NCBI GenBank assembly: GCA_000773965.1
Contig: JRUP01000002.1
Location: forward strand, 248,001 to 312,000
Reading direction: 5' to 3'
DNA from: Enterobacter cancerogenus
GTDB taxonomy: Bacteria; Pseudomonadota; Gammaproteobacteria; Enterobacterales; Enterobacteriaceae
DNA: 64,000 nt
Part shown: piece after piece, positions 1-8,684 of the stretch
How positions within the stretch are numbered: the first letter of the stretch is position 1
Layout: every line of letters begins with the position of its first letter
Position numbers and translations under genes: made by a program
The notes under the pieces: generated by a model
What the model saw: the letters and a program-made list of their open reading frames with translations, nothing else
Told to the model about the DNA's origin: nothing
Database searches by the model: none

Positions 1-63
1 CGTCACCGGCAGCGCGGCGCTCAGCTTGAGGAAAGTATCGGTCAGAAAGGCGAAGTCAATCAT
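1..63 (-). CDS. Amino-acid ABC transporter permease (HisM-like), 5' end only
   Basis: Only the first 21 codons lie in the window; the rest runs off the left edge. The start is the ATG at 63, preceded by GGAGCAGCAGT, 11 bases after the stop of the HisQ-like permease. The visible residues (MIDFAFLTDTFLKLSAALP) look like the N-terminus of an inner-membrane permease of the polar amino-acid family. Position says more than sequence: binding protein, permease, permease, read leftwards, is the usual order of a type-I amino-acid importer. It should pair with the 239-residue permease just upstream. An ATPase gene is expected beyond the edge. Confidence 0.6.
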   Translation of the reverse strand, partial: MIDFAFLTDTFLKLSAALPVT

Positions 64-74
64 ACTGCTGCTCC

Positions 75-794
75 TTAATGCTGTGCCGCAGTGCGACTTT
101 GCCACGCGCGTCCAAGGCGAGACTCTGCCCGACGGAACGCATGATTAGACAGCAGCGTCAGCACCAGATAGCAGCCACCGCCAATCAGATAGAAAGTGAA
201 GTAATCGCGCGTGGATCCCGCCGCCACCTGGCTGGCGCGCATCAGCTCGACGATGCCGGTCACCGACACCAGCGCCGAATCTTTCAGGCTCATCTGCCAG
301 ACATTTGACATGCCTGGCAGCGCATAGCGCACAATCTGCGGCAGCAAAATGCGCTGGGCAATACGCCAGCGCGGCATGCCGATCGCGACTGCCGCTTCCA
401 CTTCACCTTTGGCCAGCGCCAGACGCGCCGCACGATACACCTCACCTTGATAGGATCCAGAGATGAGCCCGATAGCCAGTGCACCAATCAGGAACGGCGG
501 CGCTTCGATAAAACCATCCGCGCCAAACATCTGTCCCACCAGGGTAATCAGGCCCGATCCGCCAAAATAGAACAGGTAGATCACCAGCAGTTCCGGGATG
601 CCGCGAAACACCGTGGAATAGGCTTCACCCAACCAGCGAACCCAGCGCTGCGGCGACAGTTTCGCTGCCGCCACGCCGGAACCGACCACCGCGCCAATCA
701 TCAACGCCGCCAGCGACAGCAGCAGCGTGGTGAAGGCAGCCCCCAAAATCAGGCGGCCCCAGCCATCAGCACCAAAACTCAGCAGGCTCATCAT
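75..794 (-). CDS. Polar amino-acid ABC transporter permease (HisQ-like), probably histidine import
   Basis: A 239-residue inner-membrane protein with about five hydrophobic segments and the cytoplasmic EAA loop of ABC permeases (VEAAVAIGMPRWRIAQRILL, near residues 130-150), which docks on the ATPase. Family length is 220-240 residues, so it is complete. Two ATGs lie in tandem at 794 and 791 behind the ribosome site AGGTGAAAG. It sits 12 bases behind the binding-protein gene and 11 bases before the next permease, so it is mid-operon. Histidine or a histidine breakdown product is inferred as substrate from the neighbouring hut genes and the operators upstream of the binding protein. Family membership is clear; the substrate is not proven. 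Confidence 0.8.
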   Translation of the reverse strand: MMSLLSFGADGWGRLILGAAFTTLLLSLAALMIGAVVGSGVAAAKLSPQRWVRWLGEAYSTVFRGIPELLVIYLFYFGGSGLITLVGQMFGADGFIEAPPFLIGALAIGLISGSYQGEVYRAARLALAKGEVEAAVAIGMPRWRIAQRILLPQIVRYALPGMSNVWQMSLKDSALVSVTGIVELMRASQVAAGSTRDYFTFYLIGGGCYLVLTLLSNHAFRRAESRLGRAWQSRTAAQH

Positions 795-806
795 CTTTCA
801 CCTCAC

Positions 807-1658
807 TTACGGGGTTACGTCAGTTTTAAACCACTTCTCACTCAGCTTTTTCACGGTGCCATCGGCCAGCGCGGCCTTGATAGCCTCGTCGAGTTTGGCT
901 TTCAGATCGTTGTCAGCCATGCGCACGCCCATCGCCTCGCCCTCACCCCAAATCGGGCCACCCAACTGCGGGCCACTGAAGGTCAGGTTGCTGTTCTCTT
1001 TGCGCGCCAGCATCGATTGCGCGAAGGTCACATCGTCGAATACCGCATCAATACGCCCCGCCTGCAGATCGAGAATCGCATCTGCTGAGGAAGTGTATTC
1101 GCGCACGTCGGCGACATCTTTGAAGTACTTATCAATAAAGGGCGTGTAAACCGTGCCGGACGCGATACCAATGGTTTTGCCTTTTAACGCCGCTTTCAGT
1201 GGCGCAATCGCGGTGTTGATCTCTTTCTCATCGTCATGCAGCTTGATGATGTTGTGATCGGCCGGCATCAGCGGACTGTCTTTGGTGGTGATAAAGGTGG
1301 CGGGAGTCGACGCGTAAGGCACGGTGAAATTGACCACTTTTTTGCGGTCCGGCGTGATGACAATCGCATCCATGATCACGTCATATTTGCCAGCATTCAG
1401 TCCAGCGATCATGCCGTCCCAGTTTTGCACCACCAGCTTGCACTGGATGCCCATGCGCTTACACAAGTCTTCCATCAGTTCAGGTTCAAAGCCGCCTAAC
1501 TTGCCGCCCGGCAGCGTCAGGTTCCAAGGTTCATAGCTGCCTTCGGTAGCGATGGTGATCGATTTCCACTCTTTGGCCTGTACAGCAACACCGCTGATCA
1601 TCAGGCTGGCAAACAGGGTCGTGAGGCAAAAACGGCGAATCGGGGCACGGTGCGTCAT
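807..1658 (-). CDS. Periplasmic amino-acid-binding protein of the hut-linked ABC importer
   Basis: A 283-residue solute-binding protein (bacterial SBP family 3). The start at 1658 is chosen because AGGAGAAG precedes it at good spacing and the protein then begins with a normal signal peptide of about 28 residues ending VQA before KEWKSITIATEGSYEPWN. The frame is open upstream, but that part looks like leader sequence. It should capture an amino acid in the periplasm and deliver it to the two permeases that follow. The operon is preceded by a sigma-54-type promoter and two HutC-type sites, so control by histidine or urocanate and by nitrogen status is inferred. Histidine is the likely ligand, from context only. 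Confidence 0.8.
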   Translation of the reverse strand: MTHRAPIRRFCLTTLFASLMISGVAVQAKEWKSITIATEGSYEPWNLTLPGGKLGGFEPELMEDLCKRMGIQCKLVVQNWDGMIAGLNAGKYDVIMDAIVITPDRKKVVNFTVPYASTPATFITTKDSPLMPADHNIIKLHDDEKEINTAIAPLKAALKGKTIGIASGTVYTPFIDKYFKDVADVREYTSSADAILDLQAGRIDAVFDDVTFAQSMLARKENSNLTFSGPQLGGPIWGEGEAMGVRMADNDLKAKLDEAIKAALADGTVKKLSEKWFKTDVTP

Positions 1659-1724
1659 GCGGCTTCTCCTGGTCATTAATCGAATAGGCTGTCTCTGTTG
1701 GCTGATACAGCGCAGATGACATTT

Positions 1725-1738
1725 CATGTATATACAAG
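1725..1738. promoter_or_regulatory. HutC-type operator in the leader of the ABC importer operon
   Basis: CATGTATATACAAG contains the palindrome TGTATATACA, the same core seen before hutI/hutF and hutC. It lies about 67 bases upstream of the binding-protein ATG and about 90 bases downstream of the predicted sigma-54 start site, so it could act as a downstream block to transcription or as part of a two-site loop with the site at 1821-1834. Confidence 0.65.
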
Positions 1739-1820
1739 TTAGCTTGCGGCAGATCATTGTCGGCATAAGCTTTTTGTGAGCCAGCCAGAATAAAAAGTGA
1801 TAATTACCACGTGGTCTTTA

Positions 1821-1834
1821 CTTGTACATACAAC
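1821..1834. promoter_or_regulatory. HutC-type operator overlapping the predicted start site of the ABC importer operon
   Basis: CTTGTACATACAAC keeps the TTGTA...TACAA form of HutC sites in other proteobacteria. It begins two bases beyond the -12 element of the sigma-54-like promoter at 1836-1853, so bound repressor would cover the start point. It is 96 bp from the second site at 1725-1738. Confidence 0.65.
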
Positions 1835-1835
1835 C

Positions 1836-1853
1836 TAGCAAGCGGTGTGCCAA
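1836..1853 (-). promoter_or_regulatory. Sigma-54 (RpoN) promoter of the hut-linked ABC importer
   Basis: Read leftwards the sequence is TTGGCACACCGCTTGCTA. It has TGGCAC and TTGC separated by five bases, that is GG-N10-GC, the -24/-12 signature of RpoN promoters. Start of transcription is expected near 1826, inside the HutC-type site. An RpoN promoter needs an enhancer-binding activator such as NtrC; I could not find a convincing activator site upstream. Confidence 0.65.
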
Positions 1854-2003
1854 ATCGGCAGAGGCGGTGGAATCAGGGAATGGTCACGGCAGGAACGTAT
1901 TGATGCACATTTTTGGGGCGCGATTGCACTGTTATGGGGATAACGGAGTTTGAGAGGGAACGAGATAGGTCTGGTGCGTTGTCTGAGCCCGCACTTCCAC
2001 ACC

Positions 2004-2040
2004 AATAAAAAGGCAGCCACCTTTCAAAGGTGGCTGCCTG
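2004..2040 (-). terminator. Rho-independent terminator of hutIG
   Basis: A near-perfect hairpin at 2011-2039 (arms AGGCAGCCACCTTT and AAAGGTGGCTGCCT) lies 40 bases beyond the hutG stop. Reading leftwards it is followed by TTTTTATT. The other side is also A-rich, but no gene converges from the left, so it serves hutIG. Confidence 0.8.
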
Positions 2041-2079
2041 GTAAAAAATTTGCCCTGGCGGGCATGACGACTCGGGCGA

Positions 2080-2871
2080 TTAGAGAGGTTTTCCAGCCTG
2101 TAAAAACGCCTGCATCATCGGTTTTAACACTTTCTGCAGCTGTGACGCGCGATCCTGTTGCCAGGCAAACGGCGGGGTTTCATCCATGTAATTAAGCTGC
2201 GCCAGCTCGAGCTGTACGGCCTGTACGCCCTGCTGCGGCTGACCGTAAGCACGCGTGATATAACCACCTTTGAAACGGCCGTTAACCACCCAGCTGTAAT
2301 CGCTTTGTGCGGCACAAACCTCTTTAATCGCTTCGATCACCGCTGTCGAGCAACTCTCACCGCTGTTGGTGCCAATATTGATATCCGGTAACTGGCCATC
2401 AAACAAGCGTGGAATCACCGAAGCAATCGAATGGGCGTCAAACAGCAACGCATAACCGTGTTCAGCTTTCAGTCGCGCCAGCTCTTGCTGGATCTGCTGG
2501 TGATACGGCTGCCAGATATTATCGAGATAACCCTGTCGCGCCTCGGCGCTGGGGGTTTTACCCTCGGCGAAGGTCGCCGTGCCGTCGAACAGTGTCTCAG
2601 GATAGAGTCCGGTGGTGGCGGTGGTGTACAGCGGCTGGTTATCCGGCGGACGATTAAGGTCGATGACAAAACGTGAGTAATGGCCAATCAGCACGCTGGC
2701 CCCTAAATCACGCACAAAATCGTACAGCAGCGGAATGTGCCAGTCGGTATCTGGCAAACCGCGTGCCGCGTCGCTTAATCCGGCATCCACTTCAGGCGTT
2801 AACTGGGTGCCCGCGTGCGGGATGCTGACCAGCAGCGGCAGCTTACCGGCGGTGAAATGAAAAGGTGTCAT
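2080..2871 (-). CDS. hutG: N-formylglutamate deformylase
   Basis: A 263-residue enzyme that hydrolyses N-formyl-L-glutamate to glutamate and formate, the last step of the five-step histidine pathway. It belongs to the N-formylglutamate amidohydrolase family: visible blocks are SIPHAG (near residue 15), [27 protein letters not shown] and LLFDAHSI, which carry the His, Asp and Glu residues expected for zinc binding. It lacks the SFDVDALDP-type motif of ureohydrolase-fold formimidoylglutamases. The ATG at 2871 overlaps the hutI stop as ATGA, so the two genes are translationally coupled. A longer frame upstream lies inside hutI and was discarded. A strong terminator follows. Confidence 0.92.
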   Translation of the reverse strand: MTPFHFTAGKLPLLVSIPHAGTQLTPEVDAGLSDAARGLPDTDWHIPLLYDFVRDLGASVLIGHYSRFVIDLNRPPDNQPLYTTATTGLYPETLFDGTATFAEGKTPSAEARQGYLDNIWQPYHQQIQQELARLKAEHGYALLFDAHSIASVIPRLFDGQLPDINIGTNSGESCSTAVIEAIKEVCAAQSDYSWVVNGRFKGGYITRAYGQPQQGVQAVQLELAQLNYMDETPPFAWQQDRASQLQKVLKPMMQAFLQAGKPL

Positions 2872-4085
2872 TGCGCTTCTCCACGATAAATAACCTGGCA
2901 CGGCAACTCGCCGCCCAACCAGTAAACCAGTTCTGCCGGACGTGCCAGCGGCCAGTGTACAAAGTTCGCTACCTTCCCGACCTCCAGCGAACCGTGCGAA
3001 TGCTGTAATCCCAGCGCTTTCGCCCCCCACAGGGTCACACCCGCCAGCGCTTCTTCCGGGGTCATGCCAAATAGCGTGCAGCCCATATTGAGCATCAGAC
3101 GCAGCGACAGCGCCGGAGAAGTACCGGGATTGGCATCGCTGGCCAGCGCCATTGGCACGCCGTGTTTGCGGAACAAATCCACTGGTGGGCGTTGGGTCTC
3201 GCGCAGTAGATAGAACGCGCCCGGCAGCAACACCGCAACGGTGCCGTGTTGCGCCATCGCTTGCGCATCGGCTTCGGTGGCGTATTCAAGATGATCGGCT
3301 GACAAGGCGCCGTATTCAGCCGCCAGCGTGGCGCCGCCGAGCGCGGACAACTGCTCAGCGTGCAGTTTAACCGGCATCCCCAGCGCTTTGGCTTGATCAA
3401 ACACCGCGCTAACCTGCTCAGGGGAAAAGGCGAGATGTTCGCAGAAGGCATCGACGGCATCCGCCAGCCCTTCCGCCTTCACCTGTGGTAACAGGCGATT
3501 GCAGATGATATCGATCCAGCCCTGTGGGTTTTCTTTAAACTCGGGCGGGAAGCCGTGCGCGGCAAGGCAGGTGGAGAGCACATCGGCGGGCACCGTTTCC
3601 GCCAATTCGCGGATGGCGCGCAGCATGGTCAGCTCGCTGGTTTCATCGAGGCCATAACCCGATTTAATCTCCACTGTAGTGACGCCTTCTGCCAGCAATC
3701 GATCCAGACGCCAGCGCGCGCTTGCCACCAACTCCTGCTGTGATGCCGCGCGCGTAGCACGCACCGTGGAGAGAATACCGCCGCCCTGCGCCGCGATCTC
3801 GGCATAGCTGACGCCGTTCAGACGCTGTTCGAACTCCTGGCTGCGATCGCCGCCAAACACCAGATGCGTATGGCAATCGACTAAACCTGGCGTGATGATG
3901 CCACCGTCAAATTGCTGCTGCGTACGCGGGGCAAAATCCGGCAGTTCACTACGCGGTCCTACCCAAATCAGCTCGCCGTTATCCACCGCCAGTGCGCCGT
4001 CGGCAATCAGGTTATAGTGCCCGTCTCGCATGGTGACGATATCGGCCCCCAGCCACAGGCTGTCGATCTGCTTCGCTTCTGCCAT
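2868..4085 (-). CDS. hutI: Imidazolonepropionase
   Basis: A 405-residue cytoplasmic amidohydrolase that opens 4-imidazolone-5-propanoate to N-formimidoyl-L-glutamate, step three of histidine breakdown. The metal-binding HTH pair ([16 protein letters not shown]) is at residues 72 and 74; later metal ligands are in [12 protein letters not shown] and SADHLEYA, and the second Asp in [11 protein letters not shown]. The start at 4085 gives the normal family length and has GGGGAG before it; the frame stays open for 130 codons upstream, but that stretch overlaps the divergent hutF. It is divergent from hutF across 85 bp holding a HutC-type site and forms a two-gene operon with hutG. Confidence 0.95.
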   Translation of the reverse strand: MAEAKQIDSLWLGADIVTMRDGHYNLIADGALAVDNGELIWVGPRSELPDFAPRTQQQFDGGIITPGLVDCHTHLVFGGDRSQEFEQRLNGVSYAEIAAQGGGILSTVRATRAASQQELVASARWRLDRLLAEGVTTVEIKSGYGLDETSELTMLRAIRELAETVPADVLSTCLAAHGFPPEFKENPQGWIDIICNRLLPQVKAEGLADAVDAFCEHLAFSPEQVSAVFDQAKALGMPVKLHAEQLSALGGATLAAEYGALSADHLEYATEADAQAMAQHGTVAVLLPGAFYLLRETQRPPVDLFRKHGVPMALASDANPGTSPALSLRLMLNMGCTLFGMTPEEALAGVTLWGAKALGLQHSHGSLEVGKVANFVHWPLARPAELVYWLGGELPCQVIYRGEAQ

Positions 4086-4109
4086 CCCACTCCCCTTCAC
4101 GTCTGACGA

Positions 4110-4148
4110 TTTACAGTGCGTCTCAAAGTATGTATATGTATATACAAC
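4110..4148. promoter_or_regulatory. Divergent hutI/hutF control region with HutC-type operator
   Basis: The 85 bp between the two start codons holds TGTATATGTATATACAAC at 4131-4148, with the palindrome TGTATATACA at 4137-4146. A weak sigma-70 promoter for hutF can be read as TTTACA (4110-4115), 17 bases, TATATG (4133-4138), which the operator overlaps. Leftwards, TTGATC and TATATA at 18 bases could serve hutI. Neither side has a sigma-54 signature. One bound dimer could silence both units. Confidence 0.6.
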
Positions 4149-4170
4149 TTTCCGCCCTAAAGGATCAACC

Positions 4171-5526
4171 ATGGCCGTTTTTTTTGCCCCACGCGCGCTG
4201 CTGGCCGACGGCTGGCATGAAGACGTATTGATTACCACTGACGCATCCGGACAGATTGCTGAACTTACCCCCAACAGCATGTCAGGCAGCGCCACTCGCC
4301 TTGCTGGCCCGGTGCTCCCCGCTATCGCCAACCTGCACTCACACGCCTTCCAGCGTGCCATGGCCGGGCTGGCGGAAGTGGCGGGCGATCCGCAGGACAG
4401 TTTCTGGACCTGGCGCGATCTGATGTACCGCATGGTGCAGCGCCTGTCGCCTGAGCAGGTCGGCGATATCGCCACCCATCTCTATATCGATATGCTGAAA
4501 GGCGGCTATAGCCAGGTGGCGGAATTCCACTATTTGCACCACGATGCGCAGGGTAATCCCTATGCCGATGACGCGATGCTGCTCAACCTGATTGCCGCCG
4601 CCGAGACGGCCGGGATCGGTCAGACGCTGCTGCCGGTGCTCTACAGCTACAGCGGATTTGGATCGCAACCGGCCAGCGACGGCCAGCGCCGTTTTATCCA
4701 GCAAACGGAGGCTTATTTGCAGCAACAGCAACGCGTAGCGCAATGGAGCGCCAATAAGCCGCTGCTTAATCATGGCATCTGTTTCCACTCGCTGCGCGCG
4801 GTGAGTGAAGTCCAGATGCGTGAAGTGCTGGCCGCTGGCGCTGCTGATGTGCCGGTACATATTCATGTGGCCGAGCAGGAAAAAGAGGTCAATGACAGCC
4901 TGGCGTGGAGCGGCGAGCGTCCGGTTGCCTGGCTGTATAATCGCTTCGAAGTAGATCAGCGCTGGTGCCTGATTCATGCCACCCATCTGGACGACAGCGA
5001 AATCCAACGCATGGCGGCCAGCGGTGCGATTGCCGGACTCTGTCCGACCACCGAAGCCAATCTTGGCGACGGCATCTTCCCGGCGGTGGAATATATTGCC
5101 CAGGGTGGACGCTGGGGCATTGGCTCGGACAGCCAAGTATCGCTCAGCGCGCAGGAAGAGCTGCGCTGGCTGGAGTATGGTCAGCGCCTGCGCGATCGTC
5201 GTCGCAACCGAATCACCCTGCCCCATCAGCCTTCTGTGGGCGATCTGCTGTGGCAGCAGGCGGCACAAGGCGGTGCACAGGCGTGCGCGATCAACACTGG
5301 TGAACTGGCGGTGGGCAAACGCGCCGACTGGCTGGTACTGGAAAACGATGCCTTCCTGAGCAGCGTGAGTTCCGCTTCCTTACTCAATCGCTGGCTGTTT
5401 GGTGGTGCGCAAAGCCAGATCCGCGATGTGTTTGTCGCCGGTAATCAGGTGATCAGCGAGGGCCATCATCCCGCCGAAGAAGCCGCAGCCGCGCGCTTCG
5501 CCCAGGCCATGAGTGCACTGCAATGA
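4171..5526 (+). CDS. hutF: Formimidoylglutamate deiminase
   Basis: A 451-residue amidohydrolase of the TRZ/ATZ-like branch that converts N-formimidoyl-L-glutamate to N-formyl-L-glutamate and ammonia, step four of the pathway. The metal site starts with [13 protein letters not shown] (His56 and His58); further landmarks are [29 protein letters not shown] and [10 protein letters not shown]. The ATG at 4171 is used because it puts the start just past the operator region and gives the family length; AAAGGAT precedes it. Its stop overlaps the hutD start by ATGA. HutF with a deformylase HutG marks the Pseudomonas-type pathway rather than the one-step formimidoylglutamase. Confidence 0.94.
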   Translation: MAVFFAPRALLADGWHEDVLITTDASGQIAELTPNSMSGSATRLAGPVLPAIANLHSHAFQRAMAGLAEVAGDPQDSFWTWRDLMYRMVQRLSPEQVGDIATHLYIDMLKGGYSQVAEFHYLHHDAQGNPYADDAMLLNLIAAAETAGIGQTLLPVLYSYSGFGSQPASDGQRRFIQQTEAYLQQQQRVAQWSANKPLLNHGICFHSLRAVSEVQMREVLAAGAADVPVHIHVAEQEKEVNDSLAWSGERPVAWLYNRFEVDQRWCLIHATHLDDSEIQRMAASGAIAGLCPTTEANLGDGIFPAVEYIAQGGRWGIGSDSQVSLSAQEELRWLEYGQRLRDRRRNRITLPHQPSVGDLLWQQAAQGGAQACAINTGELAVGKRADWLVLENDAFLSSVSSASLLNRWLFGGAQSQIRDVFVAGNQVISEGHHPAEEAAAARFAQAMSALQ

Positions 5527-6062
5527 GAACCCATTTTGACTACAGCCAGTTGCCGGTCAGCCGCTGGCGCAACGGCGGCGGTGAAACGCGTGAAATCATC
5601 AGCTTCCCGCCCGGTGAGACCCAATTTGGCTGGCGCGCCAGTATTGCCACCATCGATGCCGACGGGCCTTTTTCGCCGTTCCCTGGTATCGATCGTGTGA
5701 TTACGCTGCTGAATGGCGACAGCGTGATACTGCGGAGCGAGAGCGTCGAACACGCGTTGTTACCGCATCAGCCGTGGGCATTTCCCGGCGAATGGTCGAT
5801 TGAGGCACAGATCAGCGGCAGCTGTCAGGATTTCAATATCATGACGCGCCGCGACAGTTGGCAGGCACAGGTGGAGGTTGTGCAACACGCTGTTGCCAGC
5901 GAACACGGTGTCGCGTGGGTGTTATCGGGTGAATGGCAGAATGCGGACGGCGAAAGCGTCACGGTTAATCAGGGAATGTGGTGGCTGGATGAAGAGACGC
6001 AGCTGGCACCGCGAACCTCGGATGCCAGCCTGCTGTTTGTGGCGCTTAGCCGTGTCCTCTGA
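5523..6062 (+). CDS. hutD: HutD family protein
   Basis: A 179-residue protein of the HutD family, a double-barrel cupin-like fold found almost only in hut loci. The opening blocks SRWRNGGGETREI and FGWRASIATIDADGPFSPFPG are typical. HutD is not an enzyme of the pathway; it has been proposed to limit or tune hut expression, perhaps by binding formylglutamate, but its role is unsettled. It is coupled to hutF by a 4-bp overlap. Its 3' end overlaps the convergent hutC by 17 bp, so the two transcripts are complementary there. The family call is firm; the function is open. Confidence 0.9.
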   Translation: MRTHFDYSQLPVSRWRNGGGETREIISFPPGETQFGWRASIATIDADGPFSPFPGIDRVITLLNGDSVILRSESVEHALLPHQPWAFPGEWSIEAQISGSCQDFNIMTRRDSWQAQVEVVQHAVASEHGVAWVLSGEWQNADGESVTVNQGMWWLDEETQLAPRTSDASLLFVALSRVL

Positions 6063-6801
6063 AACGACCCAGTAACTTATAGCGCGAGCCTGGATAGAGC
6101 AGGCGCGCGTAAGTCACAATCTTGTTGTCGCTCCAGGTCTGACGACGAATCAACAAGCAGGGTTCGTGCTCATCCAGCGCCAGATGTTTACGCTGGCGCA
6201 AATCGGGCAGTACCGCTTCCACAATATGCTCACCGGCGGTCAACGGCGCCACACGCATCAAATAGGTGTAGGGCGTCAGTTGATGATAATCCTGACTGAG
6301 GTAATCCGGCGCCACCAGCGGGTTGACCAGACGATCTTCCAGTTGCACTGGCATATCGTTTTCGTAATGCACAATCAAAGAATGATACAGCGTCTGTCCG
6401 GTGGATAAGCCCAACACAGCGGCTTGTTCCGGATCGGCCTTCATCTGCCCAATCGACAAAATTTTGCAGCTGTGACGATGACCGCGCTGAGCAATCTCAT
6501 CGGCGATGTTATGCACTTCCAGCATCGCGGTGTAACCCTTCATCTCCGCGACAAAGGTGCCCACACCCTGCATACGCACCAGGAACCCTTCACTGGTGAG
6601 TTCACGCAGTGCGCGGTTAATGGTCATGCGGCTCACGCCCAGTTCGTTAACCAGCTCACTTTCGGACGGTACGCGCTGATTCGCTTTCCAGTGACCTTCA
6701 CGGATCTGGCTGACGATCGCCTGTTTCACGCGCTGATAAATCGGTGCTGGCTCATCGCCCATCGCTGCGGCCAGCTGCGCTATTGCCGTTTGCTCCGCCA
6801 T
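6046..6801 (-). CDS. hutC: Histidine utilisation repressor, GntR/HutC family
   Basis: A 251-residue regulator with an N-terminal winged helix (residues about 18-85: IYQRVKQAIVSQI through ELTSEGFLVRMQGVGTFV) and a C-terminal UTRA effector domain. HutC represses hut genes until urocanate, the HutH product, binds. The start at 6801 is preceded by GGAACAGG; the upstream frame would run through the operator and was discarded. A perfect ATGTATATACAT palindrome lies 52 bases upstream of the ATG, so autorepression is likely. The gene is divergent from hutH and convergent with hutD, which puts the repressor in the middle of its own regulon. Confidence 0.94.
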   Translation of the reverse strand: MAEQTAIAQLAAAMGDEPAPIYQRVKQAIVSQIREGHWKANQRVPSESELVNELGVSRMTINRALRELTSEGFLVRMQGVGTFVAEMKGYTAMLEVHNIADEIAQRGHRHSCKILSIGQMKADPEQAAVLGLSTGQTLYHSLIVHYENDMPVQLEDRLVNPLVAPDYLSQDYHQLTPYTYLMRVAPLTAGEHIVEAVLPDLRQRKHLALDEHEPCLLIRRQTWSDNKIVTYARLLYPGSRYKLLGRFRGHG

Positions 6802-6852
6802 ATCCTGTTCCTTTTCCGAATAATGCCCAAAGTTTACTGTCTCAACACGTAA

Positions 6853-6864
6853 ATGTATATACAT
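6853..6864. promoter_or_regulatory. HutC-type operator upstream of hutC
   Basis: ATGTATATACAT, a perfect 12-bp palindrome 52 bases upstream of the hutC start. It is the most symmetrical of the six sites in the locus. Likely autoregulation of hutC. With the two sites nearer hutH it fills the 319-bp divergent gap at 6802-7120, where I see no further gene. Confidence 0.7.
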
Positions 6865-6978
6865 CCAATTGTGCAGACAGCCCGTTAACAGTGCAGCGTT
6901 CTCCCTGTTTCGGTGCAATGCGGCTGCGGCTGGATGACACATCCCGCATTGCGGCGCATTTCACAGAATCAAATCAAT

Positions 6979-6996
6979 CTGGCACAGCCCTTGCTA
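6979..6996 (+). promoter_or_regulatory. Sigma-54 (RpoN) promoter of hutHU
   Basis: CTGGCACAGCCCTTGCTA matches the RpoN consensus: TGGCAC, five bases, TTGCT, that is GG (6981-6982) N10 GC (6993-6994). Predicted start of transcription is about 7006, giving a leader of about 115 bases. A HutC-type site begins directly after the -12 element. Nitrogen-limited activation by an NtrC-like protein is inferred; no clear activator site was found between 6865 and 6978. Confidence 0.7.
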
Positions 6997-7010
6997 CTTG
7001 TATAGACAAG
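6997..7010. promoter_or_regulatory. HutC-type operator at the hutHU start site
   Basis: CTTGTATAGACAAG: CTTGT and ACAAG form inverted arms around TATAG. It abuts the sigma-54 -12 element and covers the expected start point. The same geometry is found at the ABC importer operon (1821-1853). Confidence 0.7.
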
Positions 7011-7098
7011 ATTAGACACTTATGCTTCACTCAGCTCATTCAATGGTGCTACCCCATGCCACATCGCAAACCCAGGGCTTGCAGGTAGTACCCGATCA

Positions 7099-7112
7099 CT
7101 TGTATAGACAGG
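7099..7112. promoter_or_regulatory. HutC-type operator overlapping the hutH ribosome site
   Basis: CTTGTATAGACAGG shares 13 of 14 bases with the site at 6997-7010, 102 bp upstream. Its last bases are part of the ribosome-binding site AGGAG, 7 bases before the hutH ATG. It could act as a downstream road-block site or loop partner. Confidence 0.65.
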
Positions 7113-7120
7113 AGTAGACT

Positions 7121-8674
7121 ATGTCAGGTTCGGTTCAGGAAATTCGCCTCGTTCCCGGTGAAGTGGACCTCGCGACCTTGCGGGCGATTTATCAAAGCAA
7201 GGTGACGCTCACGTTAGCGGATGACGCTCGTGCGGCCATCGATCGCGCGAATGAAACCGTCGATGCCATCGTGGCATCAGGCAAAGTGGTGTACGGCATC
7301 AATACCGGCTTCGGCAAACTGGCTCAGACACAGATTCCTGCTGAGCGTCTGGCAGAGTTGCAGCGCAATCTGGTTCTGTCGCACAGCGTGGGTTTGGGCA
7401 ACTTACTGCCCGATAACGTCACGCGCTTAGTGGTCGCCACCAAAATCATCAGCCTGGCACGCGGTCACTCCGGCGTACGTATCCAGTTAATCGAAGCGCT
7501 GCTGGCGCTGTTTAATGCCGGTGTGATGCCGTGTATCCCGGAAAAAGGTTCGGTTGGCGCATCCGGCGATTTAGCCCCGCTGGCCCATCTGTCACTGATG
7601 TTGCTGGGCGAAGGCCAGGTACGCGTTGACGGAGAACTGATTCCTGCCATCGAAGGGCTGGCACGCGTCGGCCTGCAGCCGATTGTGCTGGGACCGAAAG
7701 AAGGTCTGGCACTGCTCAACGGTACCCAGGTCTCTAACGCGCTGGCACTGCGTGGCCTGTTTGAAGCTGAGAACCTGTTCGCCGCAGGTCTGATGGCCGG
7801 CGCGCTGTCACTGGAAGCGATCAAAGGCTCAGTAAAACCTTTCGATGCACGTATTCATCAGGCGCGCGGTCAGCACGGGCAAATCGCGGTGGCCGCTGCC
7901 GTTTCTTCCTTACTGGAAGGCAGTGAAATCCTCAGCTCACATACCAATTGTGGTCGCGTGCAGGATCCCTACTCGATTCGCTGCGTTCCGCAGGTGATGG
8001 GCGCGTGTTTAGACAACCTCAGCCATGCGGCACGCGTACTGCAAATCGAAGCCAACGCGGCCTCTGATAACCCGCTGGTGTTCAGTGAAAGCGGTGATGT
8101 GATTTCGGGCGGTAACTTCCACGCCGAACCTGTGGCATTTGCCGCCGATATCATCGCATTGGCGATTGCCGAAATCGGCGCCATTTCCGAGCGCCGTATG
8201 GCGCTGCTGCTGGATACTGGTCTCTCTGGCTTGCCGCCTTTCCTGGTGCGCGATGGCGGAGTCAACTCCGGCTTTATGATTGCCCAGGTCACCGCTGCCG
8301 CACTGGCCTCAGAAAACAAATCGCTGGCACATCCGGGTAGCGTGGATAGCCTGCCGACCTCTGCGAACCAGGAAGATCACGTGTCGATGGCCACCTACGC
8401 CGCGCGTCGCCTCGGTGATATGTGCTTTAACACCGCTGCCGTGGTCGGCATTGAAGCCATGGCTGCGGCGCAAGGCATCGACTTCCATCGTCCACTGCAA
8501 AGCTCGACTGCGCTGGAACAAGAGATGAGTCGCATCCGCGAGAACGTTGCCTTCCTTGATCAAGACCGTTTAATGGCGCCGGATATCGAATCCATGCGTC
8601 TGTGGGCCAGCAGTCACGCCTGGCCTGAATCTTTGACTGCGCTGCTGCCAAGCCAGCGTTCACCTTCCCTTTAA
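7121..8674 (+). CDS. hutH: Histidine ammonia-lyase (histidase)
   Basis: A 517-residue cytoplasmic enzyme that removes ammonia from L-histidine to give urocanate, the first and committed step. The Ala-Ser-Gly triad that cyclises to the MIO cofactor is at residues 147-149 in [14 protein letters not shown]. Other family blocks are [10 protein letters not shown] (58-67), [11 protein letters not shown] and the C-terminal [10 protein letters not shown]. Length matches the family. The ATG at 7121 follows AGGAG, which overlaps the second operator. It is followed by hutU after 10 bases. Expression is predicted to need RpoN and release of HutC. Confidence 0.96.
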   Translation: MSGSVQEIRLVPGEVDLATLRAIYQSKVTLTLADDARAAIDRANETVDAIVASGKVVYGINTGFGKLAQTQIPAERLAELQRNLVLSHSVGLGNLLPDNVTRLVVATKIISLARGHSGVRIQLIEALLALFNAGVMPCIPEKGSVGASGDLAPLAHLSLMLLGEGQVRVDGELIPAIEGLARVGLQPIVLGPKEGLALLNGTQVSNALALRGLFEAENLFAAGLMAGALSLEAIKGSVKPFDARIHQARGQHGQIAVAAAVSSLLEGSEILSSHTNCGRVQDPYSIRCVPQVMGACLDNLSHAARVLQIEANAASDNPLVFSESGDVISGGNFHAEPVAFAADIIALAIAEIGAISERRMALLLDTGLSGLPPFLVRDGGVNSGFMIAQVTAAALASENKSLAHPGSVDSLPTSANQEDHVSMATYAARRLGDMCFNTAAVVGIEAMAAAQGIDFHRPLQSSTALEQEMSRIRENVAFLDQDRLMAPDIESMRLWASSHAWPESLTALLPSQRSPSL

Positions 8675-8684
8675 GGAATTGATG

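Noticed and set aside
2080..2871. hutG as a ureohydrolase-type formimidoylglutamase
   Set aside because: It lacks the manganese-cluster motifs of that fold (GGDHS, DAHxD, SxDxDxxDP) and instead has formylglutamate amidohydrolase motifs; hutF is also present.
4339..5268. Long open frame (309 codons) antisense to hutF
   Set aside because: The sequence is a mirror of a well-conserved gene in GC-rich DNA; its product is Arg/His/Gln-rich without any family look. Similar shadows opposite bglX (45865-46848, 47044-48156), the MscS-type gene (51648-52454) and the importer genes were dropped for the same reason.
6865..6978. NtrC enhancer sites for the hutHU sigma-54 promoter
   Set aside because: Several GTGCA words occur, but no pair fits the TGCAC-N7-GTGCA dyad, so no site is annotated.
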